From CALFMR01 sp035550595 (lineage in GTDB: Bacteria; Acidobacteriota; Vicinamibacteria; Vicinamibacterales; SCN-69-37), in contig DASZOV010000129.1 of NCBI GenBank assembly GCA_035550595.1, positions 1-42,172 of the forward strand: a stretch of 42,172 nucleotides of DNA, read 5' to 3'. The position numbers and the translations under genes were made by a program. Position 1 is the first letter of the stretch, and every line of letters starts with the position of its first letter. Below are positions 8,594-19,390 of the stretch, piece by piece. The notes beneath the pieces are model-generated. The model was given only the letters and a program-made list of their open reading frames with translations, made no database searches and was not told where the DNA came from.

Positions 8594-11500
8594 TCAGGAA
8601 AGCAGGATTTCTAAGTCTTCTGTCTTCAGATCCCGCAGTCCGCTCGCATCCGCGGTAAGGACGGCATCGGCCAGCGCGCGTTTGGACTGCTGCAGACCCA
8701 ATACTTTTTCTTCGACCGTGTCGGATGCAATGACGCGATAGGCGAACACCTCGCGCGTCTGGCCGATGCGGTGCGTGCGGTCGATCGCCTGCGCCTCGAC
8801 CGCGGGGTTCCACCACGGGTCGAGTAAGAACACATACTCCGCCGCGGTCAGATTCAATCCAACGCCGCCCGCCTTGAGGCTGATGAGGAACAGCCGGCAG
8901 TCCGGATCCTGCTGGAAGCGATCCACGCGCGCCTGGCGATCGCGCGTACGGCCGTCGAGATACTCGTACGTCAGCCCTTCGTCATCGAGCCGCGGCTTGA
9001 GGAGGCCGAGCAGCGTCGTGAACTGCGAGAAGACGAGCGCCTTGTGGCCCTCGTCCGCCAACTCGCGCAGGCGCGGGACGAGAACGTCGAACTTCGCGGA
9101 CGGGTCCTCGCGCCGCGTGGCATCGACGAGGCCCGGATGACACGCCGCCTGACGCAGGCGGAGCAGGGCCTCGAGAATCTGGATCTTCGACCGCGCCATG
9201 CCGACGCGCGCCACGCGTTCGAGCAGCGCGTCGCGATAGTGCTGCCGCAGCCCGTCGTAGAACGCGCGCTCGGCCTCGCCCAACTCGCAGGCAATCGTCT
9301 GCTCGGTGCGCGCCGGCAGCTCGCGCGCGACCTGCGCCTTCGTTCGCCGCAGGATGAACGGCCGCAGCCCGCGCGCGGCAATGGCCAGCGTCTCCGGGTC
9401 GCTGCCAGACGACGTCGCGGCACGCTGGAAGACGGACGCACGGCCGAGCAGGCCGGGATTCAGGAACTCGAACAAGCTCCACAGCTCGCCGAGATGGTTC
9501 TCGATCGGCGTGCCCGACAACGCGAGCCGATGCCGCCCACGCAGCAGTCGCACCGCCTTGGCCGACACCGTGCCCGCGTTCTTGATCGCCTGCGCCTCGT
9601 CCAGAATCACGTACTCGAACGGCACGTCCGCCAGCCGCGGCGCGTCGCGCCGGACCGTGCCGTACGTCGTGAGCACGATGTCGTGCTCGGCAATGATCTC
9701 CGCCGACGCCGCGCGCCCCGTGCGCGAGTAGTCGAGCACCGACAAATGCGGCGTGAACTTCGCCGCCTCGTTCATCCAGTTCTGCACGAGCGACCGCGGC
9801 ACGACAATCAACGAAGGGCGAGGGGCGGAGCGATCGGAGGCGCGCGCCTCCCGCCACCAGGCGAGCAGCGCCAGGACCATGATCGTCTTGCCCAACCCCA
9901 TGTCGTCGGCCAGACAGCCACCGAAGGCGAACCGCCGCAGGAACAGAAACCAGCCAAGCCCCTGCCGCTGATAGTCGCGCAGCGTGCCCGTGAAGCCAGG
10001 CGGCGCGTCGACAGGCGCGATCGACGTGAAGGCGCCAATCTCGCGTCGCATCGCCTCGAACCCCTCGTCCACGCTGACCGACGCCTCGTCGCGCCGAGCG
10101 TCGAGCAACGCATCGAGCAGCGCGCCCTGCGCACGCCCGAATCGCAGACGCTTGCCCTCGACCTCCGTGGCCACGGCCGCGAGCGGCGCATAGCGACGCA
10201 GCCAGTCCTCCGGCACCACGCCGACCGATCCGTCGCCCAGCCGCACGAGCGACTCCTTGCGCCGCAGCGCCACCAGCAGATCAGCGAGCGGCAGCGACTG
10301 GCCGCCGAAATCGACCGCCGCGTCGAGATCGAACCAGTCCACACCCGAACTGACCGACAGCCGCACGCCGCCCGCGCGCCGATACGTCTGCCCCTGACCG
10401 TCGATGCGCCATCCCTGACCGAGCAGCCGATGGATCGCCGGCAGCGCCGCACGCGCCGTGAGCCGCAACGGCGCTCCCGGCCCCGCGTACGTGTTGCCCC
10501 ACTGCAAACCCGCCGCGAACAACTCCTCGTTGCGTATCCTCTCGTCGTCTGTGTGGCGCCGGACGACCCGTCGCCGCGATTCGTCATAGGTCACGCGCGC
10601 CGCGTCATTGGGAACGATCGACCCGTCATAGTCGAACGCCGGCGTCGCGTCGAACTGGCCGGGCGAGCCCCACTGCGCCGGCGTCAACGTCAGCCGTGGC
10701 TCCGGCGTGACGTCCACGTCCTGCACGTGGAGCGCAGGCGGCAACGCCGCGGCCGCCACACCCGCCCGCGCCAACGCATACGCCAGTCGTGCCCCGTGCC
10801 TCGCCCCCACCTCCGCCGGGCCCATCGTCCTGAGCGTCATCACGAGCGAGGGATCGCCCACGAGATCGAGCCGCGCCAGCCGATCGGCCGTGACGAGGAA
10901 CCCGGCCGTGATGACGAGCTTCGGATCGCCAACGCCCATGCGCTCGTCGCCCCGAACGAACGCGCCCGACACGACGAACGCTTCGCGCGCGCCCGACGGC
11001 GACGCCGTGACGTCCGCCGTGAACCGCCACGCCGGACCGTCATCCCACGCAAGCGGCGTGATCCCGCCAGGCGACGCACCTTCGTCTCGCAGATACAGCG
11101 CGCCGCGCTGCGCCAGCGAAGGAAGCAATTCAAGGGCCAGGGTGTCCGGGAGAAGAAAGGAGGAGGCCGTTCCGCCGTACAGAGGCTCGTCGAACCACGA
11201 CGCCGCGCCCGTCGCATGACTCGCGCCTACCAGCGCCGCGAGCACCGGACGATCGACCGCGCTCGCCTGACGCGCGCTCGCCGCCGTGAGACGCGCCAGT
11301 TTCGGCTTGTTCCAGCCACCCGCCGCGCGCGCCTGCCGCCACAACACCTGCAACACCGGCCCCACGTTGCGGCGCGACGTGGCGACGTCGATCGCATACA
11401 GCAGGTCGCCCGCAAACGCAGGCGGCTCCTGCGCACGCGCTTCGTGCGACGCCAACTGCGACTCGAAGTGGTCGAGGAACATCGTGGCCGGGGTCGGCGC

Positions 11501-11974
11501 TTCCCGCGTCGAGCGCCCGGGCGCCGGCGACGGGAATGACGTTCGCGATCGCGCGAAGTCCGCGGCCATGAGCGCGTCCGTCTTCGGCTGACTCGCGCCA
11601 GCACCGGCATCGAAGACAGGCGCGATGCCCGCGTCGATGAGCTTCAGATGCATCGCACGAGGCGGCTGGTCCTTCAGTCGCGGCGGCCATCCGGCGGCAT
11701 CCGCGTCCAGGATCGTCGCCCACATGTGCTTGCACGGCTGCCCCTCGACCGTCGCATAGTGGCAGGTGCAGCTCGCGCGCAGTCGCCATCGCCCGTTCGC
11801 AGTCGCGTCTGCGACGAGCAGTACCTCGTAGCGCTGGCCGCCCCGGACCGTGGCTTCGATCTCTTCGTCGTCTCGGTGCACGACCTCCACCCGCGCCTCG
11901 TGGAAGTACGCGCGGCCCCGATCGCACGTCGCGCGGCTGAATTGACTGGACAGATATTCGGCAAGCGACGGCAT
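8594..11974 (-). CDS. SNF2-family DEAQ-box helicase with SWIM zinc finger
   Basis: A 1126-residue protein. The N-terminus holds a SWIM finger with C69, C71, C81 and H83 (CxCx9CxH). A long middle region of unknown fold follows. The C-terminal half is a Swi2/Snf2 ATPase: Walker A DDMGLGKT near residue 690, ILDEAQAIKN near 790, and the C-terminal lobe with YLDGRT, LKAGGVGLNL and DRTHRIGQ. Such bacterial SNF2/RapA-like proteins move along double-stranded DNA or displace bound proteins; the specific job is unknown. It is transcribed divergently from recQ, 56 bases away, so the two may share a regulatory region and a DNA-repair setting (inference). Confidence 0.93.
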   Translation of the reverse strand: MPSLAEYLSSQFSRATCDRGRAYFHEARVEVVHRDDEEIEATVRGGQRYEVLLVADATANGRWRLRASCTCHYATVEGQPCKHMWATILDADAAGWPPRLKDQPPRAMHLKLIDAGIAPVFDAGAGASQPKTDALMAADFARSRTSFPSPAPGRSTREAPTPATMFLDHFESQLASHEARAQEPPAFAGDLLYAIDVATSRRNVGPVLQVLWRQARAAGGWNKPKLARLTAASARQASAVDRPVLAALVGASHATGAASWFDEPLYGGTASSFLLPDTLALELLPSLAQRGALYLRDEGASPGGITPLAWDDGPAWRFTADVTASPSGAREAFVVSGAFVRGDERMGVGDPKLVITAGFLVTADRLARLDLVGDPSLVMTLRTMGPAEVGARHGARLAYALARAGVAAAALPPALHVQDVDVTPEPRLTLTPAQWGSPGQFDATPAFDYDGSIVPNDAARVTYDESRRRVVRRHTDDERIRNEELFAAGLQWGNTYAGPGAPLRLTARAALPAIHRLLGQGWRIDGQGQTYRRAGGVRLSVSSGVDWFDLDAAVDFGGQSLPLADLLVALRRKESLVRLGDGSVGVVPEDWLRRYAPLAAVATEVEGKRLRFGRAQGALLDALLDARRDEASVSVDEGFEAMRREIGAFTSIAPVDAPPGFTGTLRDYQRQGLGWFLFLRRFAFGGCLADDMGLGKTIMVLALLAWWREARASDRSAPRPSLIVVPRSLVQNWMNEAAKFTPHLSVLDYSRTGRAASAEIIAEHDIVLTTYGTVRRDAPRLADVPFEYVILDEAQAIKNAGTVSAKAVRLLRGRHRLALSGTPIENHLGELWSLFEFLNPGLLGRASVFQRAATSSGSDPETLAIAARGLRPFILRRTKAQVARELPARTEQTIACELGEAERAFYDGLRQHYRDALLERVARVGMARSKIQILEALLRLRQAACHPGLVDATRREDPSAKFDVLVPRLRELADEGHKALVFSQFTTLLGLLKPRLDDEGLTYEYLDGRTRDRQARVDRFQQDPDCRLFLISLKAGGVGLNLTAAEYVFLLDPWWNPAVEAQAIDRTHRIGQTREVFAYRVIASDTVEEKVLGLQQSKRALADAVLTADASGLRDLKTEDLEILLS

Positions 11975-12030
11975 GAGTCGTGGAAGGGTGGAACGCCGAA
12001 GGCGAATTGGTCACTATATCGCGAGGCCGC

Positions 12031-13863
<1,833 letters not shown>

Positions 13864-13935
13864 CTTGCGCGAGCACTCTTCAGCGCTCCTCGTGCGCCCG
13901 CTGCCGCCGACTCCACTTGACAGCCTAGTAATTAA

Positions 13936-14106
13936 GTGGCATCGTCTGCGTCGTGGTTCACCTGGATGCCTAGTGAAGTGGAGCTCGTGCAGGACGCGTT
14001 GGACCTCATCCTCACCAAGGCCGGCACGCGCGCGCTCGCGAAGGAAACGGAGCCGCGGCGACGCCTGACTGGACTTGTCGACGGGCTTCTGCTCCACGAG
14101 CCGTAG
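13936..14106 (+). CDS. Small ORF in front of the orphan permease
   Basis: A 56-residue ORF from GTG 13936 (or 46 residues from ATG 13966), ending 2 bases before the permease start, so the two could be translated together. The predicted peptide is mixed-charge and helical (VELVQDALDLILTKAG then LTGLVDGLLLHEP). It does not look like PadR, the usual partner of this permease type, and I do not recognise it. It may instead be just an untranslated upstream region. Confidence 0.35.
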   Translation: MASSASWFTWMPSEVELVQDALDLILTKAGTRALAKETEPRRRLTGLVDGLLLHEP

Positions 14107-14108
14107 CG

Positions 14109-16904
14109 ATGGCTGCCGTTCGACGATTCCTGCTTCGTCTCGTCCACTTCCTCCAACCGCACCGCGCCGAGTCCGAGCTCGAACGCGAGCTGGCCGCGCA
14201 CCTCGGTGTCCTCGAGGACGAGTACAGGCGTCGGGGGCTGACCGATGCCGACGCCCGCCTGGCGGCTCGACGTGCGCTTGGTGGAGTGGCCCAGGCAAAG
14301 GACCTGCATCGCGACGCGCGGTCGTTCCGGTGGCTCAATGACCTCCGGCAGGACACCCGGTTCGCGGTGCGCGCGCTCCTGCGCGCGCCGGGGTTCACCG
14401 CGGTCGTCGTCGGCACCCTCGCGCTCGGCATCGGCGCCAACACCGCCATCTTCAGCGTCGTCAATGCCGTGCTGTTGCGCTCGCTGCCGTTTCCCGGTGC
14501 CGATCGGTTCGTCCAGACATCTGGCGCGCCGCTGACCTTCGAGGATCTCGAGGTCCTTCGATCCCGCTCTCGGACGCTGTCGAACCTGGGTAGCTACGAC
14601 ATGGAGACCGTCACGCTGAGCGGACGCGGGGAAGCCGCGTTTCTGAGCGGCGTCCGCATCTCACCCCCGGTCATGGCGATGTTCGAAGCGACGCCGTTAA
14701 TGGGGCGGTTGCTGCAACCACGAGACGAGAGGCCCGGTCTTGACCACGTGGTGGTCATCAGTTACTCGATGTGGCAGCGCCGATTCGGTGCGGACGCCGC
14801 GATTCTTGGAAAGACGATCGCGCTCGACGGCATTCCATACGAGGTGGTCGGCGTCATGCGTCCCGGGTTTCAGTTTCCGAACGCCGACGCGGAGTTCTGG
14901 AGGCCGTTGGTCTGGAGACCTCAGCGGCGGTCGATGATCGTCGGGCGCCTCGCCGACGGCGCCTCATTCCTGACGGCAAGCACGGAGGTCGACGAGCTGC
15001 TGCGCCACGCGCGGGAGGATCGCCGGTCCGCTGGACCTGCGCCTCCGCCCGGACGCGGTGCTGGCCCTCCGCCGCCCCCGCCAGGACCAGGTCCAGGACC
15101 GCCACCTTCACCGAGCGGGGGCGCGGCCCAGGGCGCTGGGATCTTCCGTTCGGAGCCGATCCCGACGCGGTTCTTCGTCGTCCCCCTACACGCTGCGTTG
15201 ATCGCCGGCGCGAAAACGCCTCTCGTGATCTTGTCCGGCGCGGTCGGCTTCGTCCTGCTCATTGCCTGCGTCAACGTCGGTGGGTTGCTGCTCGCGCGAG
15301 GCATCAGGCGTGAGCGCGAAATCTGGGTTCGGGTGGCGCTCGGTGCGGGTCGCGGCCGGGTGGTGCGCCAACTCGTGACCGAGAGCATGTTGCTGACGCT
15401 CGTCGGCGGTTTCGCGGGAATCTGGCTGGCGGTGACCGGGGTGCGGTGGCTTCGGATGTTCGGCGCCGCCATGCCGCGACAGGACCTCGGCGCGTCATCC
15501 ATCGTCCCGCGTCTCCACGAGGTCGGCATCGACGGAACGGTGCTGCTGTTCGCCCTCGTCGTTTCACTCGTCGCTGGGCTGGCCTGCGGGCTCGTGCCGG
15601 CGTTGTGGCAATCGCGCGTCGAGGCACATGGCGAGCTGGCGCGCGAGACGAGCCTGACCGCGCCGGGGTTCAACGTGTTCCGTCGCTCGCGTGGACGCGC
15701 GCTGCTCGTCGTCGTGCAGATCGGCCTGGCGGTCGTCTTGCTGCTGGGCAGTGGACTGCTGATCCGGAGCGTCCTCGAGCTCTCGAGCGTCAATCCGGGC
15801 TACGCGCCGACGCGGGTCCTCACGTTCCAAGTCGCAATGCCGCCCAATCGGTCAGCACTGAGATTCTCTGAGCGGCTGATCGCGCGCGTCCAGGAGCTTC
15901 CGGGCGTGCGGGCAGCGGGGTACGCTCATCACCTGCCGCTCACTCGCAATCTCGGACACGTTCCGCTCAGCACCCGCCCCCAGGCGTCTCAGGCCACGTT
16001 CGCGGCTCCGCCCCCTCCACCCCCGCCGCCAGGTGTGGGGGGAAGACCCGACTTTCCGGTCCTCCACCTCGTGAGTCGTGACTTCTTGTCCGCATTGGGC
16101 GTGGACGTCATCGAGGGGCGCGGCTTCTCCGACGCGGATCCCGCCGGCCCGCCGTACAGCCTCCTCATCAACCGAACGCTTGCGCGCAGCGGGTTCGTCG
16201 GCGACAACCCGATCGGAGCACACGTCTACATGGGCGGCGTGGTTCCCTGGGACATCATCGGAATTGTCGAGGACGTCCGAGAGACCGGCATGGCGGACCC
16301 GCCGGGGCCCCAGGTCTTTGCCAACCTGGAGCGAACGGGTGCGGACAGCACGCTGTTCGAACACGCCTCGCCGTACTTCGCCGTACGGACCGACGGCTCG
16401 CCAACGGCGTTGGTCCCGGCCATTCGCGAAATCGTCGGTCAACTCGACCCGCAGACGACGCCGGACCGCATCGCGACCATGGACGAAATCGTTTCGAACT
16501 CGATTCTCCAGCCGCGTTTCTACGCGGAAATGTTCGGACTGTTTGCGTTCATCGCGGGCACGCTCGCGGTTGTCGGCATTTACGGAGGCGTTGCGTTCGC
16601 GGTCAGCAGTCGAACACGCGAGATCGGACTTCGGATGGCGTTGGGCGCTTCGAAATACCAGGTGTTTCGTGCGGTCGTCGGCGACGTGCTGGTGTTGGCT
16701 GCGGTCGGCATCGCCGCGGGCGTCGCCGGTGGTGCCATGCTGACGCGCTATCTGCAGCAGATGTTGTTCGGGCTGACGCCCCTCGATCCTGCCGTCTTCA
16801 TCGCGATGCCCGTTGTCCTCGCCGTCGCCGTCTTGGGCGCAGCGGTTCTCTCGGCGCGGCCGGCGTTGACCGTGTCACCGCTGACTGCGCTGCGACACGA
16901 ATGA
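14109..16904 (+). CDS. FtsX-like permease, acidobacterial duplicated-orphan (ADOP) type
   Basis: A 931-residue protein. The N-terminal cytoplasmic part (residues 1-80) has the SELERELAAHLGVLEDEYRRRG segment typical of these permeases, then LRQDTRFAVRALLRAPGF and the first membrane helix (GIGANTAIFSVVNAVLLR). A MacB-like periplasmic domain comes next, then an FtsX core near 370-500 (LLIACVNVGGLLLARG), a second periplasmic domain and a final FtsX core near 810-925. No ATPase partner is adjacent, as is usual for this group. Proline/glycine-rich stretches interrupt both periplasmic domains (about 305-345 and 633-645). Substrate unknown; family knowledge suggests ABC-type mechanotransmission or export. 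Confidence 0.88.
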   Translation: MAAVRRFLLRLVHFLQPHRAESELERELAAHLGVLEDEYRRRGLTDADARLAARRALGGVAQAKDLHRDARSFRWLNDLRQDTRFAVRALLRAPGFTAVVVGTLALGIGANTAIFSVVNAVLLRSLPFPGADRFVQTSGAPLTFEDLEVLRSRSRTLSNLGSYDMETVTLSGRGEAAFLSGVRISPPVMAMFEATPLMGRLLQPRDERPGLDHVVVISYSMWQRRFGADAAILGKTIALDGIPYEVVGVMRPGFQFPNADAEFWRPLVWRPQRRSMIVGRLADGASFLTASTEVDELLRHAREDRRSAGPAPPPGRGAGPPPPPPGPGPGPPPSPSGGAAQGAGIFRSEPIPTRFFVVPLHAALIAGAKTPLVILSGAVGFVLLIACVNVGGLLLARGIRREREIWVRVALGAGRGRVVRQLVTESMLLTLVGGFAGIWLAVTGVRWLRMFGAAMPRQDLGASSIVPRLHEVGIDGTVLLFALVVSLVAGLACGLVPALWQSRVEAHGELARETSLTAPGFNVFRRSRGRALLVVVQIGLAVVLLLGSGLLIRSVLELSSVNPGYAPTRVLTFQVAMPPNRSALRFSERLIARVQELPGVRAAGYAHHLPLTRNLGHVPLSTRPQASQATFAAPPPPPPPPGVGGRPDFPVLHLVSRDFLSALGVDVIEGRGFSDADPAGPPYSLLINRTLARSGFVGDNPIGAHVYMGGVVPWDIIGIVEDVRETGMADPPGPQVFANLERTGADSTLFEHASPYFAVRTDGSPTALVPAIREIVGQLDPQTTPDRIATMDEIVSNSILQPRFYAEMFGLFAFIAGTLAVVGIYGGVAFAVSSRTREIGLRMALGASKYQVFRAVVGDVLVLAAVGIAAGVAGGAMLTRYLQQMLFGLTPLDPAVFIAMPVVLAVAVLGAAVLSARPALTVSPLTALRHE

Positions 16905-16914
16905 AAATTGGCTC

Positions 16915-16930
16915 GCCGGCTTTCACCGGC
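16915..16930. terminator. Weak hairpin between convergent genes
   Basis: GCCGG and CCGGC arms (5 bp) with a 6-base loop lie 11 bases after the permease stop and before the converging YedE-like gene. No T-run follows, so terminator function is only possible. Confidence 0.25.
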
Positions 16931-16990
16931 CGGTTAGAGCATTCGAACCAGTTGTCGGCCTTCCATCGCGCGTCGGACGGCGCCCCGTGG

Positions 16991-17434
16991 CTAGCCTTCT
17001 CCCGTGCCCACCTGCACCGGTGGCAGCCGCATCGCTCGTTGGATGCGCGGATAGATCGCGCCGAGCAGCGCCGTTCCCGTGAGCGCGCCCGCGAGCGCGG
17101 CAAGCGCGTAGATCTTGCCCTCGCCGATGTTCACGAAGATCGGGCCCGGGCACATGCCGGCCATCGACCAGCCCACGCCGAAGAGCAGGCCGCCGATGAT
17201 GTTGCCGCGCGTCGCGGGTTTCAGGTCGATGCGCAGCGGCCCGCCGCGCGCGGTTCGGCCGTAGCGCTTCAACAACCACAACCCCGGCGCCGTCAGCACG
17301 ACCGCCGTGCCGATGATCCCGTAGAGCTGCAGGTTCGTGAACAGGAACATCCCCTGGATGAAGTCGTAGTCCGCCGCGCCCGAGCGGCTGAGCACGAACC
17401 CGAAAACGGTGCCGAGCGTGAGTGCGATCCACAT
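16991..17434 (-). CDS. DUF6691/YeeE-YedE half-transporter (C-terminal half)
   Basis: The 147-residue product has four hydrophobic segments and the conserved GMCPGPIF cysteine motif, where YeeE/YedE proteins carry a transport cysteine. The family moves thiosulfate or related sulfur compounds across the inner membrane. In many bacteria the transporter is split into two adjacent genes, which is the case here with the gene at 17494-17997. I chose ATG 17434, which has a GGAGA site 6 bases upstream. A TTCGAA element sits between the two halves. Confidence 0.85.
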   Translation of the reverse strand: MWIALTLGTVFGFVLSRSGAADYDFIQGMFLFTNLQLYGIIGTAVVLTAPGLWLLKRYGRTARGGPLRIDLKPATRGNIIGGLLFGVGWSMAGMCPGPIFVNIGEGKIYALAALAGALTGTALLGAIYPRIQRAMRLPPVQVGTGEG

Positions 17435-17447
17435 AAGTGATCTCCGC

Positions 17448-17477
17448 AACTTCGAACTTCAAACTTCGAACTTCGAA
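17448..17477. repeat. TTCGAA-rich intergenic element (copy C)
   Basis: Four near-identical AACTTCGAA-type units in tandem lie in the short gap between the two YedE-like genes. They match the arms of the elements at 3852-3994 and 30968-31026 but lack the GCGCC hairpin. The ribosome site of the downstream gene begins just after the element in the minus-strand direction. Confidence 0.65.
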
Positions 17478-17493
17478 AGTCGGACGCTGCACA

Positions 17494-17997
17494 TCAGAAG
17501 ATCACGTGATAGACCAACTGCGTCGTCAGAAATCCGCCCAACATGAAGCTGATCGTCGACACCAGGCTGGGCCGTTCGAAGTTCGACAGCCCGAAGATGC
17601 CGTGGCCGCTCGTGCAGCCGCCGGCCAGGCGCGTGCCGAAGCCGATGAACAGGCCGCCCACGAACATCCACGCCACTTTGCCCGCCGGTCCCCATCCAAT
17701 GACGTCGTCGAACATCCCGAGCGCCCAGGTCGGCGACCACCCGCCGCCGAGGACGGCCGACAGCACGCCGCCGAGAACCAGTCCGCCGACGAACGGCAGC
17801 CGCCATCCGCGCGCGGCGACGAGCGTCTGCCGGCGGAAGTAGGGCAAGGGCAGCGCGAGGCTGCAGAGGTCTTCGAATCCCGTCGAAATTCCGAGCCGCC
17901 GATTGGCGAGATACAGCAGCGCCAGCGTCACCGCTGCGATCACCGCCCCAGCGACTGCCCAGTGCATCGGCGCAAGGTCATGAAGGATGAGGCGCAT
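17494..17997 (-). CDS. YeeE/YedE family transporter (N-terminal half)
   Basis: A 167-residue membrane protein with several hydrophobic helices and the family hallmark GGCTSGHGIFGLSN near the C-terminus; the cysteine in GCTSGHG lines the transport path in the studied YeeE protein. It is the first gene of the split pair on the minus strand. ATG 17997 gives the compact MRLILHDLAPMHW start; the upstream in-frame codon at 18015 is less likely. The likely substrate is thiosulfate or another sulfur species (family knowledge); no sulfur-metabolism enzyme is next to it to confirm. Confidence 0.86.
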   Translation of the reverse strand: MRLILHDLAPMHWAVAGAVIAAVTLALLYLANRRLGISTGFEDLCSLALPLPYFRRQTLVAARGWRLPFVGGLVLGGVLSAVLGGGWSPTWALGMFDDVIGWGPAGKVAWMFVGGLFIGFGTRLAGGCTSGHGIFGLSNFERPSLVSTISFMLGGFLTTQLVYHVIF

Positions 17998-18139
17998 GAT
18001 TCGAGTAGAGCACAACAGAAGTCCGCCGACATCGTTGTAGGGGCCGGCCCCCGTGCCGGCCCGCCAGCCCTTCTGGCGTCGACCTTCTGACGTGAGCAGC
18101 CCTGTCCCCGGTCTTCTGTCCTATACTTTCCCCACTCCC

Positions 18140-19165
18140 GTGTCAGTCTCTCGCGCCGTCGCCCTCCCGCGACGCGCAGTCGCGAGTCGTGCGCTGCTGC
18201 GTCGATCGTCCTGGATCCTTGGCGAGCTCCAGCGCCGCCGGTCCCTCAAGGCGACCGACGTCGCCGCGCACTTCGAGATCAACGTCCGCACGGCGTATCG
18301 TGACTTCGACTTCCTGCGCGACGACTGGAACGTCCCGGTCGAGTTCGACCGTGCGCGCCAGTCCTACGTCCTGACCGAGCCGACCGCGCTCGTCGCGCCC
18401 GTCACGATCAGCCGCGGCGAGTTGCTGGCGCTGTTCTTCGCCGAGCGCGCGATGCGGCAGTTCCGCGGCACGCCGTTCGAGCGCGATTTCGAGCACGCGC
18501 TCCACAAGCTCCAGGAGATGCTGCCCGAGTCCGTCACGGTCGCGCCTGACGTTCTTGGCGGGCTCATCTCGCTCGATCTCGGTCCGGTCTACGCCGCGGA
18601 CGCGGCCGTCTTTGCCGACGTCCTGCGCGCGCTCCAGGCGCGCCGCCTCGTGCTGCTCCGCTATCGCAGCCTCAACAGCGGCCGGACGACGGACCGCCGG
18701 GTGCGGCCGTATCACGTGTTCAATCACCGCGGCGACTGGTATCTGGCCGCGTGGGACGAGCGCCGCGCGGCCGTGCGCGACTTCGCGCTGCACCGCATCC
18801 GCCGCGTCACGACGACGACGGAGCGGTACGACGTTCCGGGAGACTTCGACGCGCGGGCGTATCTGGGCGAGGCGTTCGCGATCGAGAAGGGCGCGAAGGG
18901 CGCGCGCCCGGTGGAGGTGGCGATCCGCTTCGCCGCGCGGCAGGCGCGCTGGATCCGCGAGCGCCGCTGGCACCCGAGCGCGCGGGTGCAGGACGCCATC
19001 GACAGCGGCTGCGTCCTGCGGATGCGCGTGGCCGGCCTAGGCGAGGTCAAGCGCTGGGTGCTGCAGTTCGGCGCCGAGGCCGAGGTGCTGAAGCCGGCGT
19101 CGCTGCGGCGCGAGGTGGTGGGGGAGTTGGAGAGGGCGAGGGGGGTGTATGGGAAGGGAGACTGA
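18140..19165 (+). CDS. HTH-WYL domain transcriptional regulator
   Basis: A 341-residue protein: an N-terminal winged helix (residues about 14-75, with NVRTAYRDFDFLRDD as recognition segment), then a WYL domain with RYRSLNSGRTTDRRVRPYHVFNHRGDWYLAAWDE, and a C-terminal WCX-like extension. WYL proteins bind nucleic-acid or nucleotide ligands, and several control CRISPR-cas or phage-defence operons. It is co-directional with cas6 and lies 225 bases upstream of it. A TATACT -10-like box at 18122-18127 precedes GTG 18140, which has almost no leader. The longer ORF from 18053 reads through a GC-rich intergenic motif and is less likely. Confidence 0.88.
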   Translation: MSVSRAVALPRRAVASRALLRRSSWILGELQRRRSLKATDVAAHFEINVRTAYRDFDFLRDDWNVPVEFDRARQSYVLTEPTALVAPVTISRGELLALFFAERAMRQFRGTPFERDFEHALHKLQEMLPESVTVAPDVLGGLISLDLGPVYAADAAVFADVLRALQARRLVLLRYRSLNSGRTTDRRVRPYHVFNHRGDWYLAAWDERRAAVRDFALHRIRRVTTTTERYDVPGDFDARAYLGEAFAIEKGAKGARPVEVAIRFAARQARWIRERRWHPSARVQDAIDSGCVLRMRVAGLGEVKRWVLQFGAEAEVLKPASLRREVVGELERARGVYGKGD

Positions 19166-19202
19166 TCCCGCGCGGAATAGCCGCCACCATGACGCAGCGG
19201 GT

Positions 19203-19227
19203 GACCCTGACGCGGTTTGTCAGGGTC
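19203..19227. terminator. Hairpin between the WYL gene and the cas operon
   Basis: A perfect 9-bp stem, GACCCTGAC (19203-19211) and GTCAGGGTC (19219-19227), with a 7-base loop lies 37 bases after the WYL stop. There is no T-run, so this is a terminator or attenuator candidate that would insulate cas transcription. Confidence 0.5.
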
Positions 19228-19352
19228 GGTGAGAGATGATGACGGCGGCCCTGACGGAAATGCTCCGGGCCAGATGCGAAAGTGCAGGCAATCAACATGA
19301 CGGTAGGGCGGCCGACCGATGCACCGCAACAAGTCGCGGTGGACGACACGGC

Positions 19353-19378
19353 AATTCAGAATCTGTGGTGCCTGAATT
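19353..19378. promoter_or_regulatory. Inverted repeat upstream of cas6 (possible operator)
   Basis: AATTCAG (19353-19359) and CTGAATT (19372-19378) are perfect 7-bp inverted arms separated by 12 bases, 12 bases in front of the GTG at 19391. The position just upstream of the first cas gene suits a repressor site, perhaps for the neighbouring WYL protein. No function is shown by sequence alone. Confidence 0.4.
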
Positions 19379-19390
19379 CATGAGGTGAAT

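Noticed and set aside
9044..11539. 831-codon + strand ORF opposite the SNF2 helicase
   Set aside because: Antisense shadow of the helicase; Arg-rich with no plausible domain.
18037..18061. GC-rich motif GGGGCCGGCCCCCGTGCCGG near the WYL start
   Set aside because: Likely a low-complexity GC-rich palindromic stretch common in high-GC genomes; only one copy was noticed in this window.
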